The notes beneath the pieces were generated by a model. The model had not been told where the DNA came from and searched no databases. It worked only from the letters and a program-made list of their open reading frames with translations. Shown here piece after piece: positions 7,475 through 16,548 of a stretch of DNA of 64,000 nucleotides (position 1 is its first letter; each line of letters begins with the position of its first letter). The position numbers were made by a program, and so were the translations under genes. Source of the DNA: Actinomyces sp. oral taxon 414 (GTDB taxonomy: Bacteria > Actinomycetota > Actinomycetes > Actinomycetales > Actinomycetaceae); NCBI RefSeq assembly GCF_001278845.1, contig NZ_CP012590.1:1736001-1800000 (forward strand), in the 5' to 3' direction.

Positions 7475-9157
7475 TCAGCGCGGCGTCCGGGTGTCTTCGG
7501 CGTTCCGGGCGGCGTCGGCGCCGTCGGCCGCGCCCTTCAGGCGCAACCGGGACCCCGTCCAGTGGTCGATGAGCCAGCGGTCGTGACTGGCCACGAGCAG
7601 GGTGCCGTTCCAGGAGGCCAGACCCGCCTCCAGCGCCTCGATCGAGTCGAGGTCGAGGTAGTTGGTGGGCTCGTCGACCATGAGGATCTCGGGCGCGGCG
7701 GCGAACGCCACGGCGAGCTGGACGCGGCGCTGGTTGCCCGCCGACAGCTCGCCCACGCACCGGGACCAGTGGGCAGGGTGCAGGACGCCGGAGCCGATGG
7801 GGCCGATGCCCGACTCCCACGTCGCCTCGTCCAGGCCGGGGTCGCCCGGGCGCGGCAGCCGCTGGGGCACGACGGCGACGCGGCCCAGCGCCGTCAGCGC
7901 GCCGGTGGACTCGGCGGTGGGCGGGGCGCCGGTGGCGGCCCAGCGCAGCAGCGTCGTCTTGCCACAGCCGTTGGGGCCGGTCACCAGCAGGTGCTCGCCG
8001 GCGCGCAGATCGAGGGTCACCGGGGCCAGGCGCCCGGGGACGGCGGCGCCGCGCGCCGTGAGCGCCAGGCCTTCGCGGGCGGCGACCGGCGGCGGGTCGA
8101 TGCGCAGGCGGTAGGAGCGGGGTCTGCGCACCTCGACGGCAGCCAGGGCCTCCAGGCGGCGGTCATCGTTGCGGCGCCGCCTGGTGGAGGCCGAGGAGGC
8201 GCGGTCGGCGTAGAACTTCCTGGAGGCCCTGATCTCGGTGCGGGCGCCGTGGTGGCGGGCGGTGCCGTAGTGGCCGATGGTCTCGGACTCGCGCCGGTGC
8301 GCCCGCAGGGCGCGCTTGTCCTCCTGCTGGGCGGCGTGGATGCGCTCGTGGGAGGCGCGGGCGCGCGCCTTGTCGGCCAGGTAGTCGGAGTAGGTGCCGG
8401 CGCAACGCTGGATGCCGGGCACCCTCCCACCGCCGGCGGCGGTCAGAAGGGCCTGCCAGGGGGCGGTGTCGAGATCGAGGACGCAGGTGGCGACGTCGTC
8501 GAGGAAGGCACGGTCATGACTGGTGAGCAGGACGGGGCCCGTCCAGCCGCGCAGGGTCCGGACGAGGAAGGCGATGGCCTCCTCGTCGAGGTGGTTGGTC
8601 GGCTCGTCCAGGAGGAGGACGGCGGGGCGGGTGAGCAGAGTGGCGGCCAGCGCCAGGCGGGAGCGCAGGCCCGGTGAGAGCTCGGCGAGGTCGCGGGCGC
8701 GGCCGCCGGGGCCGGTCAGGGCGGCGAGTCCGAGGCCGGCGAGCGTCTCCTCAATGCGGGTATCCAGACCCCACGCGTCAGCGGCGGTCACGGCGGCGAG
8801 GAGCTCGTCGTAGTCCCGGGCGAGGGCGGTCTCGTCGGGGCGCTCGGCCAGAGCTGCGCCGGCGGCCTCGAAACGGGCGATGAGCGCGCGCAGCGGCGCG
8901 GCGGCAGCGTCGAGGTAGTCGCCCACGCTCCCGTCCATGGCCAGGGCGTCGGGGACGGGCGCGGCGCGCGGGGCCCGCACGGCGCCGGAGTCGGGGACGA
9001 GGTCGCCCGCGATCAGGCGCAGCAGCGTGGTCTTGCCGCAACCGTTGGGGCCGACGAGGCAGGCCCGCTCGCCGTCGCCGACGGTGAGGGTGATGCCGGC
9101 CAGCAGCGGCTCGGCGGTGAAGGAGAAACTGAGGTCGGTGAGGGCGATCGCGGGCAT
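7475..9157 (-). CDS. ABC-F family ATPase (two nucleotide-binding domains)
   Basis: A 560-residue soluble protein with two ABC cassettes and no membrane segments. Both Walker A motifs read GPNGCGKTT. The signature stretches are LSPGLRSRLA and LSAGNQRRVQ, followed by the Walker B segments LLLDEPTNHLD and LMVDEPTNYLD. A charged, arginine-rich linker lies between the domains. ABC-F proteins act at the ribosome in translation regulation or in antibiotic protection (target protection of the 50S subunit). Which applies here is unknown. The ATG at 9157 follows GGAG with 6-nt spacing; longer in-frame extensions lack an RBS. Confidence 0.9.
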   Translation of the reverse strand: MPAIALTDLSFSFTAEPLLAGITLTVGDGERACLVGPNGCGKTTLLRLIAGDLVPDSGAVRAPRAAPVPDALAMDGSVGDYLDAAAAPLRALIARFEAAGAALAERPDETALARDYDELLAAVTAADAWGLDTRIEETLAGLGLAALTGPGGRARDLAELSPGLRSRLALAATLLTRPAVLLLDEPTNHLDEEAIAFLVRTLRGWTGPVLLTSHDRAFLDDVATCVLDLDTAPWQALLTAAGGGRVPGIQRCAGTYSDYLADKARARASHERIHAAQQEDKRALRAHRRESETIGHYGTARHHGARTEIRASRKFYADRASSASTRRRRNDDRRLEALAAVEVRRPRSYRLRIDPPPVAAREGLALTARGAAVPGRLAPVTLDLRAGEHLLVTGPNGCGKTTLLRWAATGAPPTAESTGALTALGRVAVVPQRLPRPGDPGLDEATWESGIGPIGSGVLHPAHWSRCVGELSAGNQRRVQLAVAFAAAPEILMVDEPTNYLDLDSIEALEAGLASWNGTLLVASHDRWLIDHWTGSRLRLKGAADGADAARNAEDTRTPR

Positions 9158-9261
9158 GCGGAGCTCCGGTCTGCGGGGGCTGACGGGTGGTTCGGAGCGT
9201 CTTACGCGAGCACGAGCGAAGACTATCAGGTTTCCGACGGCGATCTCGCGGGTCGGGCGGT

Positions 9262-9352
9262 GTCTGCTGCGCTCCTTCACCCTCTGCTACGCCCCTTCTT
9301 CTCGTACAGTGAAGGGGAAAGAGGCGCAGCAGGGGAAAGAGGCGCAGCAGAC
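9262..9352. repeat. interspersed palindromic repeat (GTCTGCTRCGC family), copy 1
   Basis: The outer arms GTCTGCTGCGC (9262) and GCGCAGCAGAC (to 9352) are inverted. Inside are two direct copies of a unit ending GAGGCGCAGCAG and a central CGTACAG. A second member at 62633-62742 has the same arms, the same internal unit type and about 30 bp of similar sequence downstream. Both are preceded at the same distance by GGCGATCTCG. This is a small non-coding repeat family. Confidence 0.7.
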
Positions 9353-9698
9353 GGCCCAGCGTCGGTCCGGTTCTGGCGCTCCGGGAGGATCGTTCGCGCG
9401 GAAGCGTCGGGGGTGCCCGGGCAATTCCGCGTAATTCCGCGGTTCTCGTGAGACCGCCACCGGGTGCGGGACGGAACGTTCCTCCCAGGGCGCCATTTCT
9501 CCGCCTCGGGCGACCGCCGCGGGCCCGGACGCCCGGTTCTCAGCCACCGCGCCAGTGCCTTCGTCCCGCCCGGCCGCCACGGGCACCGACTCGCGCTCGC
9601 AGATGCGCATCCGATTGTGCGTACGATCACTCCAAGACGGGAGTGCTCTCGCGCTCAGCGCAAGGAACAGGTTCTTCGCCCGGCCCGCGCCGAGTAGG

Positions 9699-9736
9699 CT
9701 CGGGGTGCCGCCGTTCTTCCGCGGCGGCACCCCGAG
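9699..9736 (+). promoter_or_regulatory. 15-bp perfect hairpin in the DUF349 leader
   Basis: Arms 9699-9713 (CTCGGGGTGCCGCCG) and 9722-9736 are exact reverse complements around an 8-nt loop, 79 nt before the GTG start at 9815. No T-run follows, so it is not a typical intrinsic terminator. A TAGGCT box at 9695-9700 overlaps its base. A leader structure controlling the DUF349 gene or a relic repeat are both possible. Confidence 0.45.
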
Positions 9737-9814
9737 TCACCCGGCCCCGGCCGGGCGCGAACGGAAGCGGAGCGTTCCCCCGCTCCCACCCCGTCAACCA
9801 TGAAGGAGCACACC

Positions 9815-11560
9815 GTGACCGAGCAGACGCAGCCCAGCGCCGGGCCGGAGCCCACTGCCACGTCCGAGACGGAGCCCACCTCCGCCATTCCCCAGACCCC
9901 TGCCGGGGCCCCCGCTGAGACGACCGAGCGGCTTGTCAAGGCCGACGACGAGGCCGCCGCGCAGGCGGATGCGGCCGAGCCCGCCGCCCCGGCCGAACCC
10001 GAGACGACCGAGCCCGCCCAGAAGGCCGAGCAGCCGGCGGCGTCCCAGCCCGCCGAGCAGCCCGAACCCGCTGATGAGGCGGAGTCCGGGACCGCGGAGT
10101 CCCCCGCCGCCGGGACCGCGAGCGCCGAGCCCGAGGCCGAGGCCGAGCCTTCCGCCCCGACCGAGCCCGAGACGACCGAGCCCGCCGACACCGACGCCGA
10201 GTCCCCCGCCCCGGCCGAACCCGCTGCCACGGCCGAATCCGAGGCGACCGAGCAGCCGACGGCGCCCGCCCCGGCCAAGGCCCCCACCCCCGCCGAGTCG
10301 GCGATCGACCCCGAGGAGGCCATGGCCGCCGCCAAGTGGGGCCGCGTCGACGGCGAGGGCCGCGTCTACGTCCAGGACGGCGGCACCGAGCGGGAGGTCG
10401 GGCAGTTCCCCGACGCCCCCATCGCCGAGGCCATGGCCTTCTACGTGCGCCGCTTCCTGGACCTCAAGGCGACCGTGGACCTGTTCACCATGCGTCTGCC
10501 CCAGTTGTCCGTCCGCGAGATCGACTCCACCGTGAAGTCGATCGGGGAGTCCCTCACCGCCCCGGCCGCCGTCGGCGACCTGGACGGTCTGCGGGCCCGC
10601 TTCGACGCTCTGCGCGCCGTCGCCGCCGAGCGTCGGGCGGCCATTAACGCCGAGCGCGCCGCGGCCAAGGAGCAGGCCCTGAAGGACCGCACCGCGATCG
10701 TCGAGCGCGCCGAGGCGATTGCCGCCCAGGATCCGGGCCGCACCCAGTGGAAGTCCTCGGGCGCCGAGCTGCGCGAGCTGCTGGAGCAGTGGAAGGGGGC
10801 CCAGCGTCGCGGCCCGCGCCTGGACCGCTCCACCGAGGACGGCCTGTGGAAGCGCTTCAGCCACGCGCGCACGACCTTCGACCGCCACCGCCGCCAGTTC
10901 TTCAGCGAGCTCGACGCCAGGCAGGCCAAGGTCAAGGAGGCCAAGGAGGCCCTCATTAGGCGCGCCCAGGAGCTGTCCGCGTCGACCGACTGGGCCGGCA
11001 CCTCCGCCAAGTACCGCGCCCTCATGGAGGAGTGGAAGAGGGCGGGCCGCGCCTCCCGTAAGGAGGACGACGCCCTGTGGGCCCGGTTCCGCGCCGCCCA
11101 GCAGGTCTTCTTCGACGCCCGGCGCGCCAAGGACGAGGCCGCCGACGCCGAGTTCGCCGAGAACCTCAAGGTCAAGGAGGCCCTGCTCGCCAAGGCCGAG
11201 GCCCTGCTGCCCGTCAAGAGCGCCAAGGCCGCCAAGAGGGCGCTGCGCCCGATCCAGGACGCCTGGGAGGAGGCCGGCCGCGTGCCCCGCAACGCCGTGC
11301 GCCGTCTGGAGGGCCGTATGCGCGCCGTCGAGGACGCCATCCGCGAGGCGGAGAACGCCGAGTGGCGTCGCACCGACCCGGAGACGAAGGCCCGGGCGGA
11401 GGGGCTGGCCGGTCAGCTCGAGGACTCCATTGCGGGGCTCGAGTCCGACCTGGCCGCGGCCCGCGCCGCCGGCGACGCCAAGAAGATCGCCGAGGCCGAG
11501 GCCGCGCTGACCGCCCGGCGCGCCTGGCTGGAGCAGGTGCGCCGCTCGGCCCGCGTCTGA
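9815..11560 (+). CDS. DUF349 domain-containing protein with Ala/Pro/Glu-rich N-terminus
   Basis: A 581-residue protein. The first ~165 residues are low-complexity A/P/E/T repeats. Then WGRVDGEGRVYV begins a conserved actinobacterial segment, followed by several charged helical repeats of the DUF349 type (WKRAGRASRKEDDALWARFR, WEEAGRVPRNAVRRLEGRM) and a coiled-coil end. An upstream ATG (9800) exists, but AAGGAG sits between it and the GTG at 9815 with ideal 6-nt spacing, so the GTG is the likelier start. DUF349 proteins have no established enzymatic role here. The helical repeats suggest a scaffold or nucleic-acid-associated function, which is inference. Confidence 0.85.
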   Translation: MTEQTQPSAGPEPTATSETEPTSAIPQTPAGAPAETTERLVKADDEAAAQADAAEPAAPAEPETTEPAQKAEQPAASQPAEQPEPADEAESGTAESPAAGTASAEPEAEAEPSAPTEPETTEPADTDAESPAPAEPAATAESEATEQPTAPAPAKAPTPAESAIDPEEAMAAAKWGRVDGEGRVYVQDGGTEREVGQFPDAPIAEAMAFYVRRFLDLKATVDLFTMRLPQLSVREIDSTVKSIGESLTAPAAVGDLDGLRARFDALRAVAAERRAAINAERAAAKEQALKDRTAIVERAEAIAAQDPGRTQWKSSGAELRELLEQWKGAQRRGPRLDRSTEDGLWKRFSHARTTFDRHRRQFFSELDARQAKVKEAKEALIRRAQELSASTDWAGTSAKYRALMEEWKRAGRASRKEDDALWARFRAAQQVFFDARRAKDEAADAEFAENLKVKEALLAKAEALLPVKSAKAAKRALRPIQDAWEEAGRVPRNAVRRLEGRMRAVEDAIREAENAEWRRTDPETKARAEGLAGQLEDSIAGLESDLAAARAAGDAKKIAEAEAALTARRAWLEQVRRSARV

Positions 11561-11752
11561 GACGCGATTCGACGCGCCGGTCCCGCCGCCCCGACCCGGC
11601 GGCGGGGCCGGCGCGCGCTTTCCGTTCGCCCGCGCGCCGCGGATCCGCGCCCGCGCATCCGGGCCCGGGCCCGGAGCCGCCCGGGGCGCCGGTTTTCCAC
11701 AGGTTCGGGGTCCGGTCTGGTCAGGGGGCGCGGCGGCGGGGACCATGGCCGC

Positions 11753-12400
11753 ATGCCCTCCCCCGCCACCGCCCCCGTCCGAGCCGGCCGCAGCGTCCGG
11801 CGCCTGCGCACCCCGCCGCCGGTGGGCGCGCGGACCGTTCTCGCCGCGCTGCGCCCCCGCCCCACGCAGCCGATCCTGGGTCGCCTGGGCGACGAGGAGG
11901 CCTTCCTGCTGCGGGTGGTCGAGCTCGACGAGAGGATCCTGGTCACCGTCATGGGCGGGCGTGTGCCCCGCGACCTGGTCGCCACGCCCTGCGGTCGCGC
12001 GGTCGCGCTGGTGGACTACGTGCCGCCCTACGCCGTGCTCACCGACGACGGCGCCCTGTGGGTGCACGCCGGCGGCCCGGCGCCGCGGCACCTGACCGTC
12101 AATCTGCCGGGCCGCGTCGGGGTTCGCCCCGATGTCTCAGTGCGCCGCGGACGCCTGCCGCGCTGGGACGTGGTGACCATCGCCGGGATGCGCTGCACGA
12201 GCCTGGAGCGCACCGCCGTCGATCTGGCCCGCACGGCCCCGCCCGTCCAGGCCGTCCAGGCGGTCCTGACGGCCCGGGCCCACGGCGCCACGCGCCAGTC
12301 CCTGTGCCTGGCGCTCCAGCACTGCCGGGGCGCCTGCGCCGTCGGGCGGCCCCGGGCCCAGCGGATCATCGACGCCCTCATGCCGCCCGGGGCGCAGTGA
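11753..12400 (+). CDS. AbiEi antitoxin-like hypothetical protein
   Basis: A 215-residue protein. The central part (RGRLPRWDVVTIAGMRCTSL) and the following ERTAVDLARTAPPVQAVQAVL resemble the C-terminal region of actinobacterial proteins annotated as AbiEi-type (type IV toxin-antitoxin) antitoxin domains. These often occur as orphans with no toxin neighbour. No nucleotidyltransferase (AbiEii) toxin gene is present beside it. It is convergent with relA. The assignment rests on motif memory only, and a plain hypothetical label would also be fair. Confidence 0.5.
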   Translation: MPSPATAPVRAGRSVRRLRTPPPVGARTVLAALRPRPTQPILGRLGDEEAFLLRVVELDERILVTVMGGRVPRDLVATPCGRAVALVDYVPPYAVLTDDGALWVHAGGPAPRHLTVNLPGRVGVRPDVSVRRGRLPRWDVVTIAGMRCTSLERTAVDLARTAPPVQAVQAVLTARAHGATRQSLCLALQHCRGACAVGRPRAQRIIDALMPPGAQ

Positions 12401-12457
12401 CGCGCGGGGCGCGGCTCGCGGGATAACGACGGCGCGGGCGGGCGCGCGGGGCGCGGC

Positions 12458-14788
12458 TCAGGTCTGGCGGCGGGTCGAGCCGGAGGTCGTGCGGTGGGCC
12501 TCGAAGACCCCGTCGATGCGGCGCAGCGAGGCCAGGGTGTCGTCCAGGTGGCCCACCGCCGCCAGTTCGACGACGAAGCGGCCGGTGACCACCCGGTCCC
12601 GGCTGGTGCCGATGTTCGCGCTTATGAGGTTGACGTGGTTGTCGGCCAGGACCCGGGTTATGTCCGCCAGCAGGCCGCCGCGGTCCAGGGCCTCGACGTC
12701 GATCTGGACCCGGTAGGCGGTGTGGGCGTTGGCGGCCCAGCTCACCGGGACGATCCGCTCGGGCTCGCGCTGGAGCTGCTCGACGTTCTGACAGTCGCGC
12801 CGGTGCACGGAAATGCCCGAGCCGCGGGTGACGAACCCCACGATCGGGTCTCCGGGCATGGGCGTGCAGCAGCGGGCGAGCTTGATGTACACGTCGCCGG
12901 CGTCCATGCCCTCGACGACGACGCCGGCGTCCGTGGGCCGCGGGCGCCGGTGCGAGGAGGCCGCCCGGGTGGGCAGCACGCCCTCGGCGAGGGTCTCCTC
13001 CGTGCCGGCCTCCCCGCCCAGGGCGGCCACGAGCGTGTCCACCACGTGCTGGGCGGAGACGTGCCCCTCGCCGACGGCGGCGTACAGGCCGTCCACGTCG
13101 CCCTTGTCGAGGGTCGTGGCGACGTCGGTCAGCGAGTCGTGGCTCATGAGCCGCTGGATCGGCAGGTTCTTCTTGCGCATGGCGCGGGCGATGGCGGCCT
13201 TGCCCTCCTCGATGGCCTCCTCGCGCCTCTCCTTGGAGAACCAGGAGCGGATCTTGTTGCGCGCGCGGGTCGAACCCACGAAGGTCAGCCAGTCGCGGCT
13301 GGGCCCGGCCCCCTGCGCCTTGGAGGTGAAGACCTCCACGGAGTCGCCGTTCTCCAGGCGCGTGTCCAGCGGCACCAGGCGGCCGTTGACGCGGGCGCCG
13401 ACGGTGCGGTGGCCCACCTCGGTGTGCACGGCGTAGGCGAAGTCCACCGGCGTCGCCCCGCCCGGCAGGGTCAGAACATCCCCCTTGGGGGTGAAGACGT
13501 AGACCTGGGTGCCGGCCATCTCGTAGCGCAGGGAGTCGAGGAACTCGGCCGGGTCCTGGGTCTCCTTCTGCCAGTCCACCAGCTGGCGCAGCCAGGACAT
13601 CTCCCCGCCGTCGACGATCTCGCCGCCGCGCCCGGGGCTGGGCCCGGTGGCGTTGGGGTCCTCCTTGTACTTCCAGTGGGCGGCCACCCCGTACTCGGCC
13701 ATCCGGTGCATCTCGTGGGTGCGGATCTGGATCTCCACCGGCTTGCCGTCGGGCCCGATGACGGTGGTGTGCAGCGACTGGTAGAGGTTGAATTTGGGGA
13801 CGGCGATGTAGTCCTTGAAGCGCCCGGACATGGGCGTCCAGCGCGAGTGCAGCGAGCCGAGGACGGCGTAGCAGTCCTGCACGGTGTCGACAATGACGCG
13901 CACGGCCACCAGGTCGTAGATGTCGTCGAACTCCTTGCCGCGCACGATCATCTTCTGGTAGATCGAGTAGTAGTGCTTGGGGCGGCCGGTGACCGTGCCC
14001 TTGATCCGGTTGACCCGCAGGTCCTCCTCGATCTGGAGGCGCACCTGGCGCAGGTACTCCTCGCGGGCGGGGGCCCGCTCGGCGACCATGTGCTCGATCT
14101 CCTCGTAGACGCCCGGGTACAGGGCCTTGAAGGAGCGGTCCTCCAGCTCCCACTTAATGGCGTTCAGGCCCAGGCGGTGGGCCAAGGGCGCGTAGATCTC
14201 CAGGGTCTCCTTGGCCTTGCGGGAGGCGTTCTCCGCCGAGACGTACTTCCAGGTGCGCGCGTTGTGGAGGCGGTCGCCGAGTTTGATGAGCAGGACGCGG
14301 ATGTCCTTGGACATGGCCACGATCATTTTGCGCACCGTCTCGGCCTGGGCGGCCTGGCCGTACTGGAGCTTGTCGAGCTTGGTGACGCCGTCGACCAGCA
14401 GGGCGATCTCGTCGCCGAAGTCGGCCCGCAGGCGGTCCAGGGTGTAGTCGGTGTCCTCCACGGTGTCGTGCAGGAGGGCGGCGGCGAGGGTCTGGGGGGT
14501 CATGCCGAGCTCGGCGAGAATGGTCGCCACCGCCACCGGGTGGGTGATGTAGGGACCGCCGGATTTGCGGCGCTGCCCGGCGTGGGCCTTCTCGGCGACC
14601 TCGTAGGCGCGCACGATCAGGCGGGTGTCCGCCTTGGGGTGGTTGGCGCGCAGGGCGCGCATGAGCGGCTCGATCGCCGGCGGGGTCGAGTGCCCGCGGG
14701 AACCGAACCAGGCCAGACGGCTGCGGACGCGCGAACCCGGGACGACGGTCTGGCTGCCGGCGTCGTGAATGGTTTTCGTCTCCGTCAT
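12458..14788 (-). CDS. relA: bifunctional (p)ppGpp synthetase/hydrolase RelA/SpoT
   Basis: A 776-residue RSH protein that makes and degrades (p)ppGpp in the stringent response. Domain order: an HD hydrolase domain (H69, H83 region, HDTVED at 107-112, intact, so hydrolysis is expected), a synthetase domain around GRPKHYYSIYQKM and FDDIYDLVAVRVI, a TGS domain (VYVFTPKGDVLTLPGGATPV), a conserved-cysteine segment (KLARCCTPMPGD) and a C-terminal ACT domain. Length is normal for an actinobacterial Rel. It lies downstream of apt in the conserved secDF-apt-rel order. A TATGAT -10 box sits six bases before the ATG, so the main mRNA is probably leaderless and separate from apt. Confidence 0.96.
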   Translation of the reverse strand: MTETKTIHDAGSQTVVPGSRVRSRLAWFGSRGHSTPPAIEPLMRALRANHPKADTRLIVRAYEVAEKAHAGQRRKSGGPYITHPVAVATILAELGMTPQTLAAALLHDTVEDTDYTLDRLRADFGDEIALLVDGVTKLDKLQYGQAAQAETVRKMIVAMSKDIRVLLIKLGDRLHNARTWKYVSAENASRKAKETLEIYAPLAHRLGLNAIKWELEDRSFKALYPGVYEEIEHMVAERAPAREEYLRQVRLQIEEDLRVNRIKGTVTGRPKHYYSIYQKMIVRGKEFDDIYDLVAVRVIVDTVQDCYAVLGSLHSRWTPMSGRFKDYIAVPKFNLYQSLHTTVIGPDGKPVEIQIRTHEMHRMAEYGVAAHWKYKEDPNATGPSPGRGGEIVDGGEMSWLRQLVDWQKETQDPAEFLDSLRYEMAGTQVYVFTPKGDVLTLPGGATPVDFAYAVHTEVGHRTVGARVNGRLVPLDTRLENGDSVEVFTSKAQGAGPSRDWLTFVGSTRARNKIRSWFSKERREEAIEEGKAAIARAMRKKNLPIQRLMSHDSLTDVATTLDKGDVDGLYAAVGEGHVSAQHVVDTLVAALGGEAGTEETLAEGVLPTRAASSHRRPRPTDAGVVVEGMDAGDVYIKLARCCTPMPGDPIVGFVTRGSGISVHRRDCQNVEQLQREPERIVPVSWAANAHTAYRVQIDVEALDRGGLLADITRVLADNHVNLISANIGTSRDRVVTGRFVVELAAVGHLDDTLASLRRIDGVFEAHRTTSGSTRRQT

Positions 14789-14794
14789 GGCCGG

Positions 14795-14800
14795 ATCATA
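14795..14800 (-). promoter_or_regulatory. -10 box for leaderless relA transcript
   Basis: Minus-strand TATGAT, six bases, then the relA ATG; no Shine-Dalgarno sequence is present. A 24-bp imperfect direct repeat (GACGGCGGAGCGGACCTCA twice) lies just upstream, between here and the end of apt. Confidence 0.6.
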
Positions 14801-14890
14801 GCCGGGCCGGGCGGTGCGTTCTCGCCGAGATCCCCGCCCGGCCGGCCCGACGGCGGAGCGGACCTCACCCGGCCGACGGCGGAGCGGACC

Positions 14891-15442
14891 TCAGGTGCTG
14901 GGGAAGACGACCACGGAGTCAATGCTGCGGCCGGGCAGCTTCTTGCGCCCGCCCAGGCCCGCCAGTTCCAGCAGCATGCACACGGCCACGACCCTGGCCC
15001 CGGCCTGCTCGAGCAGGCTGATGGAGGCCGAGGCGGTGCCGCCGGTGGCCAGGACGTCGTCAATGACCAGGACCCTCTGGCCGGGCACGACCGTCTCGGG
15101 GCGCAGCTCCATGCGGGCCGTGCCGTACTCCAGGTCGTAGTCGACGCCCACGACCGGGCCGGGGAGCTTGCCGCCCTTGCGCACGGTGAGCATGCCGATG
15201 CCCAGGCGCACGGCCAGCGGCGCGGCCAGGATGAAGCCGCGCGACTCCAGCCCGGCCACCGCGTCAATGCGGCCGCGGTAGTGGCCGGCCAGCCCGTCGA
15301 TGAGGGTGGCGAAGGCCTCGCCGTTGGCCAGCAGCGGGGTGATGTCGCGGAACAGGACGCCGGGCTCGGGGAAGTCCGGGATCTCGCGCAGATTGTCCAC
15401 GACGAGCTCGGTCAGCTCGGCCGGCAGGGGCAGGGAGGTCAT
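14891..15442 (-). CDS. apt: adenine phosphoribosyltransferase
   Basis: A 183-residue type I phosphoribosyltransferase that salvages adenine to AMP with PRPP. The PRPP-binding motif VLVIDDVLATGGTA is clear at about residue 125, and the N-terminal IPDFPEPGVLFRDITPLL is typical of Apt. The start ATG overlaps the secF stop by 4 bp (ATGA), so translation is coupled to the Sec genes. The relA gene follows about 100 bp downstream. Confidence 0.95.
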   Translation of the reverse strand: MTSLPLPAELTELVVDNLREIPDFPEPGVLFRDITPLLANGEAFATLIDGLAGHYRGRIDAVAGLESRGFILAAPLAVRLGIGMLTVRKGGKLPGPVVGVDYDLEYGTARMELRPETVVPGQRVLVIDDVLATGGTASASISLLEQAGARVVAVCMLLELAGLGGRKKLPGRSIDSVVVFPST

Positions 15443-16548
15443 GAGCGTCTCCTTCTTCTGGTCCGGTTCTTGGGCTGGGCGCTCACGCCCAGGTGGTGGC
15501 CGGGCACGAGCGGGGAGGCGGCCGGGGCGGAGGCCAGGGCCTCGCGCTCGGCGTCGTCGGCGGCCTGCTCCAGGCGCCGGCCGCGGGCGACGGCGACCCG
15601 TTCGGCCTGCTCGCGCACGCCCTTCTCCCGGCTGCGCATGTCCACCAGCAGTGGCGTGGCCAGGAAGACGGAGGACAGGGTGCCGGCGATCATGCCGATG
15701 AACAGGGTCAGGGCGATGTCGCGCAGGGTGCCCGCGCCCAGGATGAAGGCGCCCACGACGAGCAGCGAGGCGACGGGCAGGACCCCGACCACGGAGGTGT
15801 TGATGGAGCGGATGAAGGTCTGGTTGACCGCCAGGTTGGCCAGTTCGGCGTAGGTCGAGCGGGTCTGGGCCTCGAAGGCCTCCGTGTTCTCGCGGATCTT
15901 GTCGAAGACGACGACCGTGTCGTACAGGGAGTAGCCGAGGATGGTGAGCACGCCGATAATGGTGGCGGGGGTGACCTCGAAGCGGGAGGCGGCGTAGATG
16001 CCCACGGTGATGATGATGTCGTGGCTCAGGGCCAGCAGCGCCGCCGCCGCCATCTTCCAGGTGCGGAAGTAGGCCCAGATGAGGGCGCCGACCAGCAGGA
16101 AGAAGATGACCAGGCCGCGCACGGCCTTGCCGGTCACGTCCGAGGACCAGGTCGGGCCGATCGTCGTGGCGGACACGTTGGCGGCGTCCACCCCGTAGGC
16201 CTGGGCCAGGGCGGCGCTCAGGGAGTCGGAGGCGGCCTTGCTCAGCTCATTGGTCTGCACGCGCACCGAGGACGAGCCCATGGTCGTCACCGCGGAGCTG
16301 GCGGACAGCCCCTGAGCGCTCAGGACGTCGTTGGCGGGGCCCTCGGAGGGGGAGGGCACGCCGGTCACGGTCACCTCGGTGCCGCCCTTGAAGTCGATGC
16401 CGGGGTTGAGGCCGGGCTTGACCACGAGGATCGCGGAGACGGCAATGACGACGGCGGCGATGGTGTACCAGATGCGTCGCTTGGCGATGAAGGGGATGGA
16501 GGTGCGGCCCGAGTAGAGCTCGTTGCCGAGGGTGGCGAGGCTCTTCAC
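15439..16548 (-). CDS. secF: protein translocase subunit SecF
   Basis: A 369-residue membrane protein with six predicted transmembrane segments. The first is followed by the diagnostic GIDFKGGTEVTV segment. SecF pairs with SecD to use the proton motive force to pull proteins through SecYEG. The ATG at 16548 overlaps the secD stop (ATGA), and its own stop overlaps the apt start. The cytosolic C-terminus is basic. Confidence 0.95.
   Translation of the reverse strand: MKSLATLGNELYSGRTSIPFIAKRRIWYTIAAVVIAVSAILVVKPGLNPGIDFKGGTEVTVTGVPSPSEGPANDVLSAQGLSASSAVTTMGSSSVRVQTNELSKAASDSLSAALAQAYGVDAANVSATTIGPTWSSDVTGKAVRGLVIFFLLVGALIWAYFRTWKMAAAALLALSHDIIITVGIYAASRFEVTPATIIGVLTILGYSLYDTVVVFDKIRENTEAFEAQTRSTYAELANLAVNQTFIRSINTSVVGVLPVASLLVVGAFILGAGTLRDIALTLFIGMIAGTLSSVFLATPLLVDMRSREKGVREQAERVAVARGRRLEQAADDAEREALASAPAASPLVPGHHLGVSAQPKNRTRRRRRS

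Larger units (their letters stand above)
9158..9814. other. 657-bp intergenic region
   Basis: No convincing gene between the ABC-F and DUF349 starts. The region holds the ABC-F upstream region, the palindromic repeat at 9262-9352, a 10-bp palindrome GGAACGTTCC near 9475, TANNNT-type boxes (TACGAT near 9622 and TAGGCT at 9695) and a strong hairpin at 9699-9736. A minus-strand open frame at 9287-9730 runs through the repeat and looks non-coding. Confidence 0.6.

Noticed and set aside
9287..9730. 147-codon minus-strand open frame upstream of the DUF349 gene
   Set aside because: Runs through the palindromic repeat and has no RBS or domain; Arg/Pro/Ala-rich as expected of random GC-rich frames.
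12494..15853. Very long plus-strand open frame (over 1100 codons) opposite relA and apt
   Set aside because: It is the antisense shadow of relA, apt and secF in GC-rich DNA. The predicted protein is Val/Gly/His/Asp-rich with no domain, whereas the minus strand encodes clear enzymes.
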